Source of the DNA: Alphaproteobacteria bacterium
GTDB taxonomy: Bacteria > Pseudomonadota > Alphaproteobacteria > UBA6615
Length of the DNA stretch: 62,120 nucleotides
Assembly (NCBI GenBank): GCA_002722515.1
Contig: PBMH01000049.1
Coordinates: 1 to 62,120, forward strand
Reading direction: 5' to 3'
In this document: positions 44,881 through 53,709 of the stretch, piece by piece
Layout of the letters: every line of letters begins with the position of its first letter
Numbering within the stretch: position 1 is the first letter of the stretch
The notes under the pieces: model-generated
Seen by the model: the letters and a program-made list of their open reading frames with translations, nothing else
Database searches by the model: none
Told to the model about the DNA's origin: nothing
Program-made: the position numbers and the translations under genes

Positions 44881-45339
44881 ATGGCTCAGGGTCAATCTGC
44901 GAGCGATGTCGTGACTTTACGCTACGCGGGCTTTCTTCTGCGGTTAGTGGCCGCCCTGATTGATCTGGGCATCGTTTGGATATTCACTTGGCTGGTATCA
45001 GCGTTCCTCGGAGTCTCGTTTTTGGCGGCGACGCCCGAGGAACTGGCGGACACTACGACCTTGCATGTGCTGATATCGGTGACCATGTTCGGCTCCTGGC
45101 TTTATTTTTCTGTCATGGAATCCAGCCCCATGCAGGCGACGCTGGGTAAGGCTTTCATGGGGCTTTACGTAACCGATATGCGTGGCAGCCGCCTTACATT
45201 TATAAATGCTAGTGCGCGCCACTGGTTTAAACTTCTCTCGACGGCAATCTTCTTTCTAGGTTACCTGATGGCGATATTTCCACCGCGGCGCCAGGGTCTG
45301 CACGACATGCTGGCTGGTTGCCTCGTGTGCAAACGTTAG
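44881..45339 (+). CDS. RDD-family membrane protein
   Basis: This 152-residue protein has three to four hydrophobic helices. It opens with LRYAGFLLRLVAALIDLGIVWIF (residues 13-35, including the Arg/Asp arrangement that names the family), has SPMQATLGKAFMGLYVTD and ends RRQGLHDMLAGCLV. RDD proteins are proposed ion or solute transporters; the role here is unknown. It starts 4 bases after leuC and 9 bases before leuD, unusually placed inside a leucine operon. Confidence 0.88.
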   Translation: MAQGQSASDVVTLRYAGFLLRLVAALIDLGIVWIFTWLVSAFLGVSFLAATPEELADTTTLHVLISVTMFGSWLYFSVMESSPMQATLGKAFMGLYVTDMRGSRLTFINASARHWFKLLSTAIFFLGYLMAIFPPRRQGLHDMLAGCLVCKR

Positions 45340-45348
45340 GAGTTGGTA

Positions 45349-45969
45349 ATGGAGAAATTTAACAAGGTGACTGGCGTGGCTGCACCGCTTCCGTTGGTCA
45401 ACGTTGACACGGACAAGATCATTCCTAAGCAGTTTCTCAAGACCATTGCGCGCACGGGGCTGGGCAAGGGGCTATTCTATGAAATGCGCACTAACGAAGA
45501 TGGCACCCCGCGCGATTTCTTCATTCTTGATAGGGAGCCCTACACGAATGCGGAGATCTTGATCGCGGGCGATAATTTCGGTTGTGGCTCGTCACGTGAA
45601 CATGCGCCCTGGGCGCTTCAGGATTTTGGTATAAAGGTAGTGATTGCGCCGACATTCGCCGACATCTTCTACAATAACAGTTTCAAGAACGGTATGCTGC
45701 TGATCAAGCTGCCCCAAGATAAGATCGATGTTTTGACGTCGGTGGCCAGAGATCTGGAGAATCCAGAGATCACGGTCGATCTAGAAAAACAGGAAGTCCA
45801 CGCGCCCAATGGCATCGTCTACCCGTTCGAGCTCGATCCCTTTCTCAAGCATTGCCTTCTGGAGGGGCTCGATGATATCGGGCTTACCATGCAGCGCAGT
45901 AAAGAAATAGACGGGTTTGAGGGCGGTCAGCGCGCTCAGCAACCCTGGCTCTACAAGCGCGCATCGTAG
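45349..45969 (+). CDS. leuD: 3-isopropylmalate dehydratase small subunit
   Basis: LeuD is the swivel-domain partner of LeuC. The 206-residue protein has [38 protein letters not shown] (the substrate-binding loop) and [22 protein letters not shown] seven bases upstream supports the ATG at 45349, not the TTG two codons earlier. Confidence 0.97.
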   Translation: MEKFNKVTGVAAPLPLVNVDTDKIIPKQFLKTIARTGLGKGLFYEMRTNEDGTPRDFFILDREPYTNAEILIAGDNFGCGSSREHAPWALQDFGIKVVIAPTFADIFYNNSFKNGMLLIKLPQDKIDVLTSVARDLENPEITVDLEKQEVHAPNGIVYPFELDPFLKHCLLEGLDDIGLTMQRSKEIDGFEGGQRAQQPWLYKRAS

Positions 45970-46031
45970 CAAAAATACCGCTTTATTCCCGCGTGAACGA
46001 CGCTGGAGACGACAATAGAGGAGAGTTATCG

Positions 46032-47144
46032 ATGGCCGCTAACAAAAGCGTTCTTGTTTTGCCGGGCGACGGCATCGGACCCGAGGTGATGGAGCAGGTC
46101 CGCCGCGTGATGGGGTGGTTCGAGGCGAAGGAAGCGGTGCGTTTTGAAGTTGATGAGGCGCCGGTGGGCGGCTCCTGTTACGACGCTCACGGGGTCTCGA
46201 TCCAGGAAGAGACCATGGAAAAGGCAATGACGCTGGACGCGGTCCTTTTCGGCGCCGTCGGTGGCCCAAAATGGGACGGTGTGCCGCGCGAACACCGCCC
46301 TGAGGCGGGGTTACTTCGTCTGCGCAAGGAACTCGACCTATTCGCCAACTTACGCCCAGCTGTGGTGATGGATGCCATGATTGAGGCATCGACCCTGAAG
46401 CCCGAAGTGGTTAAGGGGCTGGACATAATGATCCTGCGCGAGCTTACCTCAGGCGTCTATTTTGGCCAGCCGAAGGGGGAGCAGACGCTCGAGAATGGCA
46501 CGGTCCGCGTGGTCGACACTCAGGCTTATACCAAGGATGAGATTGTCCGGATCTGCCGGGTGGCCTTCGAGTTGGCCCGCAAGCGCGGCAACAAGGTGCA
46601 CTGCGCGGAGAAATCTAATGTGATGGAGACCGGGGTCTTTTGGCGTCAGGTCTCGGCCGAGGTTGCTAAGGAATATCCTGACGTCGAGTTTCACCATATT
46701 TTGGCCGACAACTGCGCAATGCAGTTAATCCGCTATCCACAACAGTTTGATGTAATCGTCACCGACAACCTGTTCGGCGACATCCTGTCGGATGAGGCGG
46801 CGATGATGACGGGCTCGCTAGGTATGTTGCCGTCCGCCAGCCTCGGTGCGCCGGATCCGGTGACGGGTGCTCGCAAGGCGATGTATGAGCCGGTCCACGG
46901 CTCGGCGCCCGATATTGCTGGCGAAGGCAAGGCCAATCCGATCGCCATGCTGCTCTCCTTTGGTATGATGCTGCGCTACTCGTACGATTTGGGCGAGGAA
47001 GCCGACTTGGTCGAGAAAGCAGCACAAAATGTGCTGACCGGAGGCTTTCGTACCGCCGACATCATGCAGGACGGCTGCACTCCGGTCTCGACCGAAGAGA
47101 TGGGCAACCATCTGCTATCGGAACTCGACCGGCTCACGGACTAA
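46032..47144 (+). CDS. leuB: 3-isopropylmalate dehydrogenase
   Basis: LeuB oxidises 3-isopropylmalate to ketoisocaproate with NAD+. The 370-residue enzyme has [24 protein letters not shown], the catalytic [12 protein letters not shown] and the NAD-site [23 protein letters not shown] before the ATG at 46032 favours this start over a GTG at 45993. It completes the leuCDB set; leuA is not in this window. Confidence 0.97.
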   Translation: MAANKSVLVLPGDGIGPEVMEQVRRVMGWFEAKEAVRFEVDEAPVGGSCYDAHGVSIQEETMEKAMTLDAVLFGAVGGPKWDGVPREHRPEAGLLRLRKELDLFANLRPAVVMDAMIEASTLKPEVVKGLDIMILRELTSGVYFGQPKGEQTLENGTVRVVDTQAYTKDEIVRICRVAFELARKRGNKVHCAEKSNVMETGVFWRQVSAEVAKEYPDVEFHHILADNCAMQLIRYPQQFDVIVTDNLFGDILSDEAAMMTGSLGMLPSASLGAPDPVTGARKAMYEPVHGSAPDIAGEGKANPIAMLLSFGMMLRYSYDLGEEADLVEKAAQNVLTGGFRTADIMQDGCTPVSTEEMGNHLLSELDRLTD

Positions 47145-47224
47145 GCCCCTGCTCGTGAGATCGCGGTTTGACGTTGCGCCGTGTGCGGGGCTAGCCTCGA
47201 CCTGTCGTATACGGAGTCAATGAT

Positions 47225-47536
47225 ATGCACCACACGGTTCTCGGAATTGCGCTGATAGTACCACTGTTGGCGGTAGTCCCGGCGGCTGCCCAACAGGTCG
47301 CCGAGACCGCGTCCGGTAACGCCCATGCAGGGGGTCAATGTCCATTGAGTCAGATAATAATAGCGGCGACTGAGAGCGGCCACGCTAGCCATCCCGTCGA
47401 CATTCGCTCTGAGGCCTCGCCGCAAACCCGCGCACAGCTCAAGGCTCTATTGGACAATGCACTCGCCCGTTCCGGGACTCGCCCGTCTAGGCAATCGGTT
47501 CAGTCACTTGTAATCTTCCCGCCATCCGGCAGCTGA
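47225..47536 (+). CDS. Small exported protein, unknown
   Basis: This 103-residue protein has a signal sequence (VLGIALIVPLLAVVPAAAQ, cleavage near residue 22). The mature part is short and polar with a single Cys. No family is recognised. It lies between leuB and a convergent lipoprotein gene. The opposite frames are also open, so coding status is not certain. Confidence 0.45.
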   Translation: MHHTVLGIALIVPLLAVVPAAAQQVAETASGNAHAGGQCPLSQIIIAATESGHASHPVDIRSEASPQTRAQLKALLDNALARSGTRPSRQSVQSLVIFPPSGS

Positions 47537-47562
47537 CATAATTGTTAGCTTGGTTGTACGGC

Positions 47563-47961
47563 CTAGGGCTTCTGGCAGTCCCGGTTGTCGGTCTGTACCG
47601 GACCGATCGCGCGCAGATAGGCAGTGTCGATACCATGACGCCAGACAATCTGGATGCGGTCGGGAGAGATGAAAAGTATCCGTGCGATGGCGTGAGGTGC
47701 AATCTGTTTGGTGCCACTTGGCGGGCTGTACCAGACGAGAATGCCGTCGATGCCATCTTCGAGAATGATCGGTTGTACGACGCGGACGTCCATCAGTTCT
47801 CCGCGGACTATTAGACAACTATCACGAAAGCCAATTATGTTCCCATGGGACTGTAGCTTTGACGGTGCGGCTAGGTACCAGTCACCAATCAGGGGGTTAT
47901 TGGGCGGGCTAGGTACGCAGGCTGCTAGGGCCAGGAGCCCGAGGGCGAGGTGTCTTTTCAT
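47563..47961 (-). CDS. Small lipoprotein, unknown function
   Basis: This 132-residue protein has a lipoprotein signal peptide: MKRHLALGLLALAAC, lipobox L-A-A-C with Cys15. The mature part has strands such as GDWYLAAP and ILVWYSPPSG, suggesting a small beta-rich domain. No family is recognised. It is divergent from asd across 266 bases, and the intervening sequence shows no further gene. Confidence 0.6.
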   Translation of the reverse strand: MKRHLALGLLALAACVPSPPNNPLIGDWYLAAPSKLQSHGNIIGFRDSCLIVRGELMDVRVVQPIILEDGIDGILVWYSPPSGTKQIAPHAIARILFISPDRIQIVWRHGIDTAYLRAIGPVQTDNRDCQKP

Positions 47962-48227
47962 GGACCTTTGGGCGTGTCAGTGATTGTTTTTGGGTTCATG
48001 GCGCTTGTGCCGTCGCACTCAGGTCCAAGACGCCTTTTAGGCAGATAGACAGTATGCGAAAATTTCTGGGTAAGGACCAAAAAGTACGGACGATGGCGCT
48101 AGGGGGATTGCGCTAAATTAAGGCTCGAGTGGTCTAGGCCGCGCTCAATCCTTGCAAATCCGCTAGTTCGGGCTTATGTCATCGCCCGCACTTGGCAATA
48201 GTGGCTAGGCATTAGAGGATTGGACCC

Positions 48228-49262
48228 ATGGGCTACAAGGTTGCGGTGGTCGGCGCGACGGGAAACGTCGGTCGTGAGATTCTGCAGACGCTAGCGGAAC
48301 GTAGTTTTCCGACAGACGATGTGGTTGCCCTGGCGAGCGAACGCTCGGTCGGACGTGAAGTGTCATTTGGCGAGGATGAAACCCTGAAGGTCCGGGACCT
48401 CGCTACCTATGACTTCAATGGTACCGATATTGCGCTGTTTTCGCCGGGCTCCAGTGTGTCGGCGATTTTTGCACCCAAGGCTGCTGCTGCGAGCTGTGTC
48501 GTTATCGACAACACATCTCGGTTCCGCATGGATCCAGACGTGCCGCTGATCGTGCCCGAGGTGAACCCCGAGGCTGCAGCTGGTTACACCAAGCGCAACA
48601 TCATTGCCAACCCGAATTGCTCGACGATCCAGATGGTCGTCGCGCTCAAGCCCCTACATGAAGCATTTGGTATAGAGCGTGTGGTTGTCTCGACCTACCA
48701 GTCGGTGTCAGGCGGAGGAAAGAATGCTATGGACGAGCTCTTCAACCAGACAAGAGCTGTTTATGTGAATGACCCGGTCGAGCCGAAGCAGTTCACTAAG
48801 CCGATTGCCTTTAATGTCATTCCCCATATCGACGTATTTATGGATGATGGGTCTACTAAGGAAGAATGGAAGATGACGGTCGAGACCAAGAAGATCCTTG
48901 ACCACAAGATAAAGGTGACAGCAACATGTGTCCGGGTGCCGGTTTTTATTGGTCATGCCGAGGCGGTGAACATTGAGTTCGCTCGCGAGGTTACGGCCAA
49001 GGAGGCCCGCGATATCTTGCGCGATGCGCCGGGCGTCGCTGTGGTCGATCATCGTGCCGACGAGGGCTATGTGACGCCGGACGAGGCGGCCGGCGAGGAC
49101 GCGGTCTATGTAAGTCGTATTCGTGAAGATGCGACGATCGAAAATGGTCTGAACATCTGGGTGGTCTCGGACAATTTGCGTAAGGGCGCAGCGCTCAACG
49201 CGGTTCAGATCGCCGAGTTGCTGGATCGCGACTATCTGAAGGGTGCGATCGCGGCGGAGTAG
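48228..49262 (+). CDS. asd: Aspartate-semialdehyde dehydrogenase
   Basis: Asd reduces aspartyl phosphate to aspartate semialdehyde, feeding lysine, threonine and methionine synthesis. The 344-residue protein has VAVVGATGNVGREIL (NADP site), the catalytic Cys in NPNCSTIQMV, STYQSVSGGGKNAMDEL and the His in RVPVFIGHAEAVN. It is shorter-branch type, normal for alphaproteobacteria. dapF is encoded about 10 kb upstream on the other strand. Confidence 0.97.
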   Translation: MGYKVAVVGATGNVGREILQTLAERSFPTDDVVALASERSVGREVSFGEDETLKVRDLATYDFNGTDIALFSPGSSVSAIFAPKAAAASCVVIDNTSRFRMDPDVPLIVPEVNPEAAAGYTKRNIIANPNCSTIQMVVALKPLHEAFGIERVVVSTYQSVSGGGKNAMDELFNQTRAVYVNDPVEPKQFTKPIAFNVIPHIDVFMDDGSTKEEWKMTVETKKILDHKIKVTATCVRVPVFIGHAEAVNIEFAREVTAKEARDILRDAPGVAVVDHRADEGYVTPDEAAGEDAVYVSRIREDATIENGLNIWVVSDNLRKGAALNAVQIAELLDRDYLKGAIAAE

Positions 49263-49270
49263 ATATACCC

Positions 49271-49399
49271 CTGATACCGGATCTTTCCGCAGTTGAGGTG
49301 GCGCTTGCTGCCCATGGTCTTCTCCCGCTCGGTGGGTTCCACCCTACCTCCATAGATGGTGCGCTTGGCGAGACGCTGATAATTGTTGGCAATGCCTGT
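49271..49399 (+). pseudogene. Possible remnant of a ferredoxin-like gene downstream of asd
   Basis: Just after asd, one frame reads LSAVEVALAAHGLLPLGGFH and LIIVGNA. This resembles the opening of a small protein that begins with a HGL-x3-GGFH segment and a later LLVGNAG. After the GNA segment the frame loses resemblance and no start codon with a ribosome site is present. It may be decayed coding sequence. Identification is from memory and weak. Confidence 0.25.
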
Positions 49400-49481
49400 G
49401 CGGAGGGACAGGGTATATGCCTATTCGCCCTCCTTGGAGGCGTTTCATATCAGCGCGGTTGCGACTATGTGGCTTGGATAA

Positions 49482-50378
49482 TCATTGTACCGAGCCCAGA
49501 AATCCGCGGGCGGCGAGTAGACCTCCGCCGACGATTAACAGGCAGGCCAGTCCGAGTACCCAGGACGCGTCGGCCAACCCGATGGCAACGAGTAGGATCG
49601 TCGACAACATTGGTGCGGCGTAGGCTCCGGCGCCGAGCACCCGCAGGTCGCCATGCTTCACGCCTTGGTCCCAGAAAAAGAAGGCGGTGCCCACGGGCCC
49701 GAGGCCGAGTCCAAGGACCGCGAGCCAGGCAACAGTTCCCGTGGGCCAGGCGGTTGTCTCGAGCAGCACATGGGAGAGCCATGCTAGGGCAGCTGTGCCA
49801 CCACAAAAAGCCCCCACCGCGTCGGTCGAGATGTGTACGAAGCGACGCGAAAGCACCGAGTAACTAGACCAAGCTAGCGCGGCTCCAGCGGCTGCGAGGT
49901 AACCTCCAAAAAACTCGATACGAAACACAAAGTTAGTGCCACCGGTAACTATAAGTGCGGTGCCGGATAGTCCCAGGACAGCACCGACAATATGGAACCA
50001 TCGCAGGCGGCCGATCCCCGCGTCTGACGGCAGCAGGGCCGAGAACAACACCATCAGCATCGGCCAGAGATAGTTAATTAGGTTTGCGTCGGCCGGGGGT
50101 GCGTTCTGGATGCCGACGAAGTAAAGCAGGTGATAGCCGAACAGGCCTACGATCCCCAGCGCCCACGCAGCGGCGGGCTGGCGCAGATGGGTCCAGAGGT
50201 CCTCGCCGCGTGCGGCCCTTATTACGAGGTTCACAGTAAAGACGATGGTAAAGGACATCGCTACTAGCTGCATGGGTGGGACGGCCCCTGCCAGGGTGCC
50301 GAAAAGAGCGAGCGTTGACCAGATCGCCACTGCAGTCAGTCCGATCATGGTAGCGGGCTTGGACACCGTTTGTGACAT
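49482..50378 (-). CDS. EamA-family exporter (YddG-like)
   Basis: This 298-residue DMT protein has ten helices. It starts MIGLTAVAIWSTLALFGTLAG after a short tail and contains NLINYLWPMLMVLFSALLP, characteristic of the aromatic amino acid/paraquat exporter YddG group. The ATG at 50378 is chosen; the longer ORF overlaps the NUDIX gene. It lies 8 bases after the NUDIX stop, so the pair is probably an operon. Confidence 0.83.
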   Translation of the reverse strand: MSQTVSKPATMIGLTAVAIWSTLALFGTLAGAVPPMQLVAMSFTIVFTVNLVIRAARGEDLWTHLRQPAAAWALGIVGLFGYHLLYFVGIQNAPPADANLINYLWPMLMVLFSALLPSDAGIGRLRWFHIVGAVLGLSGTALIVTGGTNFVFRIEFFGGYLAAAGAALAWSSYSVLSRRFVHISTDAVGAFCGGTAALAWLSHVLLETTAWPTGTVAWLAVLGLGLGPVGTAFFFWDQGVKHGDLRVLGAGAYAAPMLSTILLVAIGLADASWVLGLACLLIVGGGLLAARGFLGSVQ

Positions 50379-50386
50379 TGTGTCGC

Positions 50387-50938
50387 TTACCCGGAGGGCT
50401 GCTGGCTGGCTGCGGCGAGCGCAGCTGCCTCGGTTATGACGCGGGTGGTCTCGATCCATAGGGATAGCTCGTGCAACCGATCGAGCGACCACCATTCCAC
50501 ATGGGATGCATCACCGCCGGCGACAGGTTCGCCGCCGGTCCATATCGCTGCACAGTCGACTAGAGTATAGTGATAGCGTACTCGCGCAGGCAGGCCAGTA
50601 TGGCCGCGGCTCGGCTTAACGATCACGTCATTGGCGTGTACTAAGGCGACACCCTCTGTGACATTTTTCGCCGATCGGGGACGGGATGGATCACCGTCCC
50701 GGATGATTGCGTCGACCACGTCGACGATTCCCAGTACCTGTATCTCGACACCGGTTTCCTCGCGTACCTCTCGCGCTGCGGTCTCCCGCCAAGTCTCACC
50801 GAGCTTCTGCTTGCCGCCGGGAATACTCCACTGGCCGAGGCGTGGTTCACGATCCCGTCGGATCATCAGAACGTGGTTGTCCCGGAGCACCACGACGCCC
50901 ACCCCCGCGATTGGCCGGTCGGGATATTCCCGGTTCAT
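50387..50938 (-). CDS. NUDIX hydrolase
   Basis: This 183-residue protein has a complete Nudix box, GKQKLGETWRETAAREVREE followed by TGV (matching Gx5Ex7REUxEExGU), starting near residue 42. The N-terminal strand is IAGVGVVVLRDNHVLMIRRD. It hydrolyses a nucleoside diphosphate-linked compound; specificity is unknown. It lies upstream of the EamA exporter and 56 bases downstream of the phaB remnant. Confidence 0.9.
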   Translation of the reverse strand: MNREYPDRPIAGVGVVVLRDNHVLMIRRDREPRLGQWSIPGGKQKLGETWRETAAREVREETGVEIQVLGIVDVVDAIIRDGDPSRPRSAKNVTEGVALVHANDVIVKPSRGHTGLPARVRYHYTLVDCAAIWTGGEPVAGGDASHVEWWSLDRLHELSLWIETTRVITEAAALAAASQQPSG

Positions 50939-50994
50939 GAAACAGGATGGGGCAGTATTTGGAGCATATGGTCTTTCCGGTTTGTAGCGCAGGC

Positions 50995-51198
50995 CTAATA
51001 CATGTGCTGACCACCGTTGATCGACAGGGTCGACCCGATGATAAAGCCAGCATTGTCGGCAGTCACAAACAACTCGCGCGCAGCACGTTCGTTGTTTGCA
51101 TAGTTAACCAGAATGTTATGGCCTGCATTCTTTAATGCTACCGCAATAGAGGCACCGATTCCCCGGGTGCCGCCTGTTACCAATGCTAACCGACCCAT
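50995..51198 (-). pseudogene. phaB: Acetoacetyl-CoA reductase remnant with internal deletion
   Basis: The 67-codon frame joins the first about 42 residues of a PhaB-type short-chain dehydrogenase (MGRLALVTGGTRGIG, then an intact first strand-helix-strand) to its last about 25 residues (ADNAGFIIGSTLSINGGQ, HMY). About 170 residues of a normal 240 are missing, including the NNAG, catalytic Ser and YxxxK. The frame, start site (AGGAGAGCAAG) and stop are intact. It sits 101 bases downstream of phaA, where phaB belongs. It cannot be an active reductase. The cause is an in-frame deletion, or less likely an assembly error. The 8-bp inverted repeat CAAACAAC/GTTGTTTG (51066-51098) brackets the junction. 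Confidence 0.88.
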
Positions 51199-51299
51199 CT
51201 TGCTCTCCTGGGTGCGCTGGCTTTTGAAGCTCGTATCGTTTGGTCTTGCGTACTCCACGGCGAAAGATGTGGTTTAACCTTGCGCGTCGAGGTCGATGC

Positions 51300-52475
51300 T
51301 TAGTCGCGCTCGACGCAGAGCGCGATGCCCATGCCGCCGCCGATGCATAGGGTTGTTAGTCCTTTTTTAGCGTTACGCTTCTGCATTTCGTGGAGAAGGG
51401 TAATCAGCACCCGTGCCCCCGAGGCGCCGATGGGGTGGCCGATCGCGATGGCGCCTCCATTGACGTTGACGATCTCCGGATCCCAGCCCATATCTCGATT
51501 GACCGCAATCGCTTGGGCTGCGAAGGCCTCGTTCGCCTCGACTAGATCTACATCTTCTACGCTCCAACCAGCGCGTTCGAGGGCCTTGCGGCTGGCCGGG
51601 ATTGGGCCGGAGCCCATGACCGCGGGATCGACACCAGCGGTTGCCCAAGAGGCGATGCGAGCGAGCGGGGTGATGCCGCGCTTGGTTGCCTCGTTAGCGC
51701 TCATAAGGACAGTCGCGGCGCTTCCGTCGTTGATCCCGGAGGCATTGCCAGCGGTCACGGTGCCGTTTTTAGAGAAGGCGGGTCGCAGCTTGCCGAGGGT
51801 CTCGGTGGTGGTGCCGTGGCGGGGGTATTCGTCGGTGTTGACGACAGTTTCGCCCTTGCGGGTCCTGACCGTGACCGGCGCGATCTCATCGTTGAAGCGC
51901 CCCTCTTTCTGAGCTGCCTCAGCCTTCTGCTGCGAGCTTGCGGCGAATGCATCCTGCTCGTCGCGGGTGATCTGCCACTTCTCGGCGACATTCTCTGCAG
52001 TTGTTCCCATGTGGTAACCCATTAGCGAGCACCACAAGCCATCGTTTATCATCGTGTCGACGAGCTTGACCTCACCCATCTTGACACCGTTGCGCATATG
52101 CGAGGCGTGGGGAGCCTGGCTCATGCTTTCCTGACCGCCGGCGACGACGACGTCGGCCTCACCGATTTTAATTGCTTGGAATCCTTGGGCTACGGCACGC
52201 AGGCCCGAGCCGCACACTTGGTTGATCAAGTATGCCGTTCGGTCTTCAGGGATGTCGGACGCGAGTAATGCCTGGCGGGCTGGGTTCATGCCCGTCGCGG
52301 CGGTCAGGACTTGGCCCATTACCACCTCGTCTACGTCCGCGGCTGGGACACTGGCACGTGCGAGCGCACTCGAGATGGCAACCGAGCCAAGTTCCGCGGC
52401 ACTGAGGTGCGACAGGGAACCGTTGAAGGCACCGACTGGTGTCCGGGCTGCTCCGGCAATCACGACGTCCGACAT
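51300..52475 (-). CDS. phaA: Acetyl-CoA acetyltransferase (beta-ketothiolase)
   Basis: This enzyme condenses two acetyl-CoA to acetoacetyl-CoA, the first step of polyhydroxybutyrate synthesis. The 391-residue thiolase starts [16 protein letters not shown] and has the acyl-Cys in [11 protein letters not shown] (residue 88 or so), [26 protein letters not shown] and the second Cys in ALCVERD. CAGGAGAG before the ATG at 52475 excludes the 16-residue extension. A perfect 10-bp palindrome arm pair lies 18 bases upstream. phaB beyond it is deleted and phaC is not in the window. Confidence 0.95.
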   Translation of the reverse strand: MSDVVIAGAARTPVGAFNGSLSHLSAAELGSVAISSALARASVPAADVDEVVMGQVLTAATGMNPARQALLASDIPEDRTAYLINQVCGSGLRAVAQGFQAIKIGEADVVVAGGQESMSQAPHASHMRNGVKMGEVKLVDTMINDGLWCSLMGYHMGTTAENVAEKWQITRDEQDAFAASSQQKAEAAQKEGRFNDEIAPVTVRTRKGETVVNTDEYPRHGTTTETLGKLRPAFSKNGTVTAGNASGINDGSAATVLMSANEATKRGITPLARIASWATAGVDPAVMGSGPIPASRKALERAGWSVEDVDLVEANEAFAAQAIAVNRDMGWDPEIVNVNGGAIAIGHPIGASGARVLITLLHEMQKRNAKKGLTTLCIGGGMGIALCVERD

Positions 52476-52935
52476 TGTATCTCTCCTGAGTGTATGCAAG
52501 GCGAAGGACGTTAGGCCTTGCATAAACCCGCCGATTTCCGCCGCTTTTTGAGTCTCGATTGGATATAGACTGGGTTGGGGGACGAGTCCAGTAAACAGCC
52601 GTCACGGTACGTTGGAAAGCCAGCCAGCCAAGGGTTGCTAGATCAGCGAACAGGCTTGTGAGGCTGCTACCATTCCGATATGTCCGAGCGTGGGACTGTT
52701 CGGCCAGCTCGGAATTGGAGGCGATCGCCGTGAGCTGATCCTCCCATAGATTTAGGTGCTATCGCGCGAGAGCGGTAAAATCCTACTAATCGGCCATAAT
52801 ATCAGACTAGAGACCCGCCTTTCGCGGAAAGGCTACCTCGGTGACCCCGTGCCGCGCCATCCGCTGCGGTGCAATATAAAATATAATGCTGCTATAGTGC
52901 TGGCTCCATACGCCAACATTGTGGTGCCGAAAGCC
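52476..52935. other. Divergent intergenic region between phaA and phaR
   Basis: This 460-base stretch has no convincing gene besides the dyad next to phaA. The ORF extending phaR upstream (from 52756) lacks a ribosome site and family similarity and is rejected. The last 80 bases are AT-rich (AATATAAAATATAATGC around 52873), suiting a phaR promoter. Confidence 0.45.
52493..52524. promoter_or_regulatory. 10-bp inverted repeat upstream of phaA
   Basis: TATGCAAGGC (52493-52502) and GCCTTGCATA (52515-52524) are perfect inverted repeats with a 12-base spacer. They lie 18-49 bases upstream of the phaA start, and phaR is divergent. PhaR proteins bind TGC-rich dyads (CTGC-n-GCAG type in Paracoccus, from memory), so this could be its operator, or a 5' leader hairpin. 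Confidence 0.6.
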
Positions 52936-53523
52936 ATGGCTGAAGCAGACAAGACTGACCCGATTATAATCAAGAAGTACGCCAACCGGCGCCTCTATAA
53001 TACGTCGACGAGCAAGTATGTGACGCTCGACGACTTGGCGGAGATGGTCAAGGAGGGGATGGAGTTTCAGGTCGTTGATGCCAAGTCCGGTGACGACATC
53101 ACTCGTTCAGTCTTGACCCAAATTATTTTCGAGGAAGAGAACAAAGGTCGCAACCTGCTGCCGGTCAGCTTCCTGCGCCAACTTATTCAGTTCTATGATG
53201 ACAGCCTGCAGACTATGGTTCCGAACTATCTTGAGGCGTCCATGGATGCGTTCTCAAAGAACCAAGACCGTATGCGTGACTATGTTCAGGGTGCGATGGG
53301 CACCAACGTGAATCCGTTTGCGCAGTGGGAAGAGCTTGGGCGCCAGAACATAGCGATGTTCGAACGTGCGTTCCAAGTGTTCAACCCCTTCGGTATGAAC
53401 GCCGGGGATGATCCCGAGGAAACGAAAGTCGCCGCCGGGGCCGCGGATGGCGAGAGCAAGCTCGACGATTTGAAAACTCAGATTGAGAATCTACGACAGC
53501 AACTCGACGAATTGTCACGCTAG
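52936..53523 (+). CDS. phaR: Polyhydroxyalkanoate synthesis repressor PhaR
   Basis: This 195-residue regulator has the conserved N-terminal DNA-binding domain IIIKKYANRRLYNTSTSKYV (residues 10-29) and VTLDDLAEMVKEG. The PHB accumulation region (IFEEENKGRNLLPVSFLRQL) and a C-terminal coiled coil (LDDLKTQIENLRQQLDELSR) follow. It represses PHB genes when granules are absent and binds granules. The ATG at 52936 gives family length. It is divergent from phaA. Confidence 0.95.
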   Translation: MAEADKTDPIIIKKYANRRLYNTSTSKYVTLDDLAEMVKEGMEFQVVDAKSGDDITRSVLTQIIFEEENKGRNLLPVSFLRQLIQFYDDSLQTMVPNYLEASMDAFSKNQDRMRDYVQGAMGTNVNPFAQWEELGRQNIAMFERAFQVFNPFGMNAGDDPEETKVAAGAADGESKLDDLKTQIENLRQQLDELSR

Positions 53524-53534
53524 CTTATTCGGCC

Positions 53535-53554
53535 ATTCCTCCGGCCGGGGGAAT
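53535..53554 (+). terminator. Possible terminator after phaR
   Basis: ATTCCTCC and GGGGGAAT form an 8-bp stem (one G-U) around a GGCC loop, 12 bases after the phaR stop. Only three T residues follow, so efficiency is uncertain. Confidence 0.5.
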
Positions 53555-53709
53555 CAGTTTCGTCGTAGCTGCGCAGCGCGTTTTTAACCAAGTCTAAAAT
53601 TTTCAGATAGGATCTGATCACGCATTGCGGCGAAGGCCCACTTTCGCCTATTCAGGAGATAACGCAGTGCCGTGAACGGCACTGCCACCACTGAACATGG
53701 AGAGTGCAG

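Noticed and set aside
52756-52935. 60-residue N-terminal extension of PhaR
   Set aside because: No ribosome site and no similarity; the family begins at the ATG at 52936.
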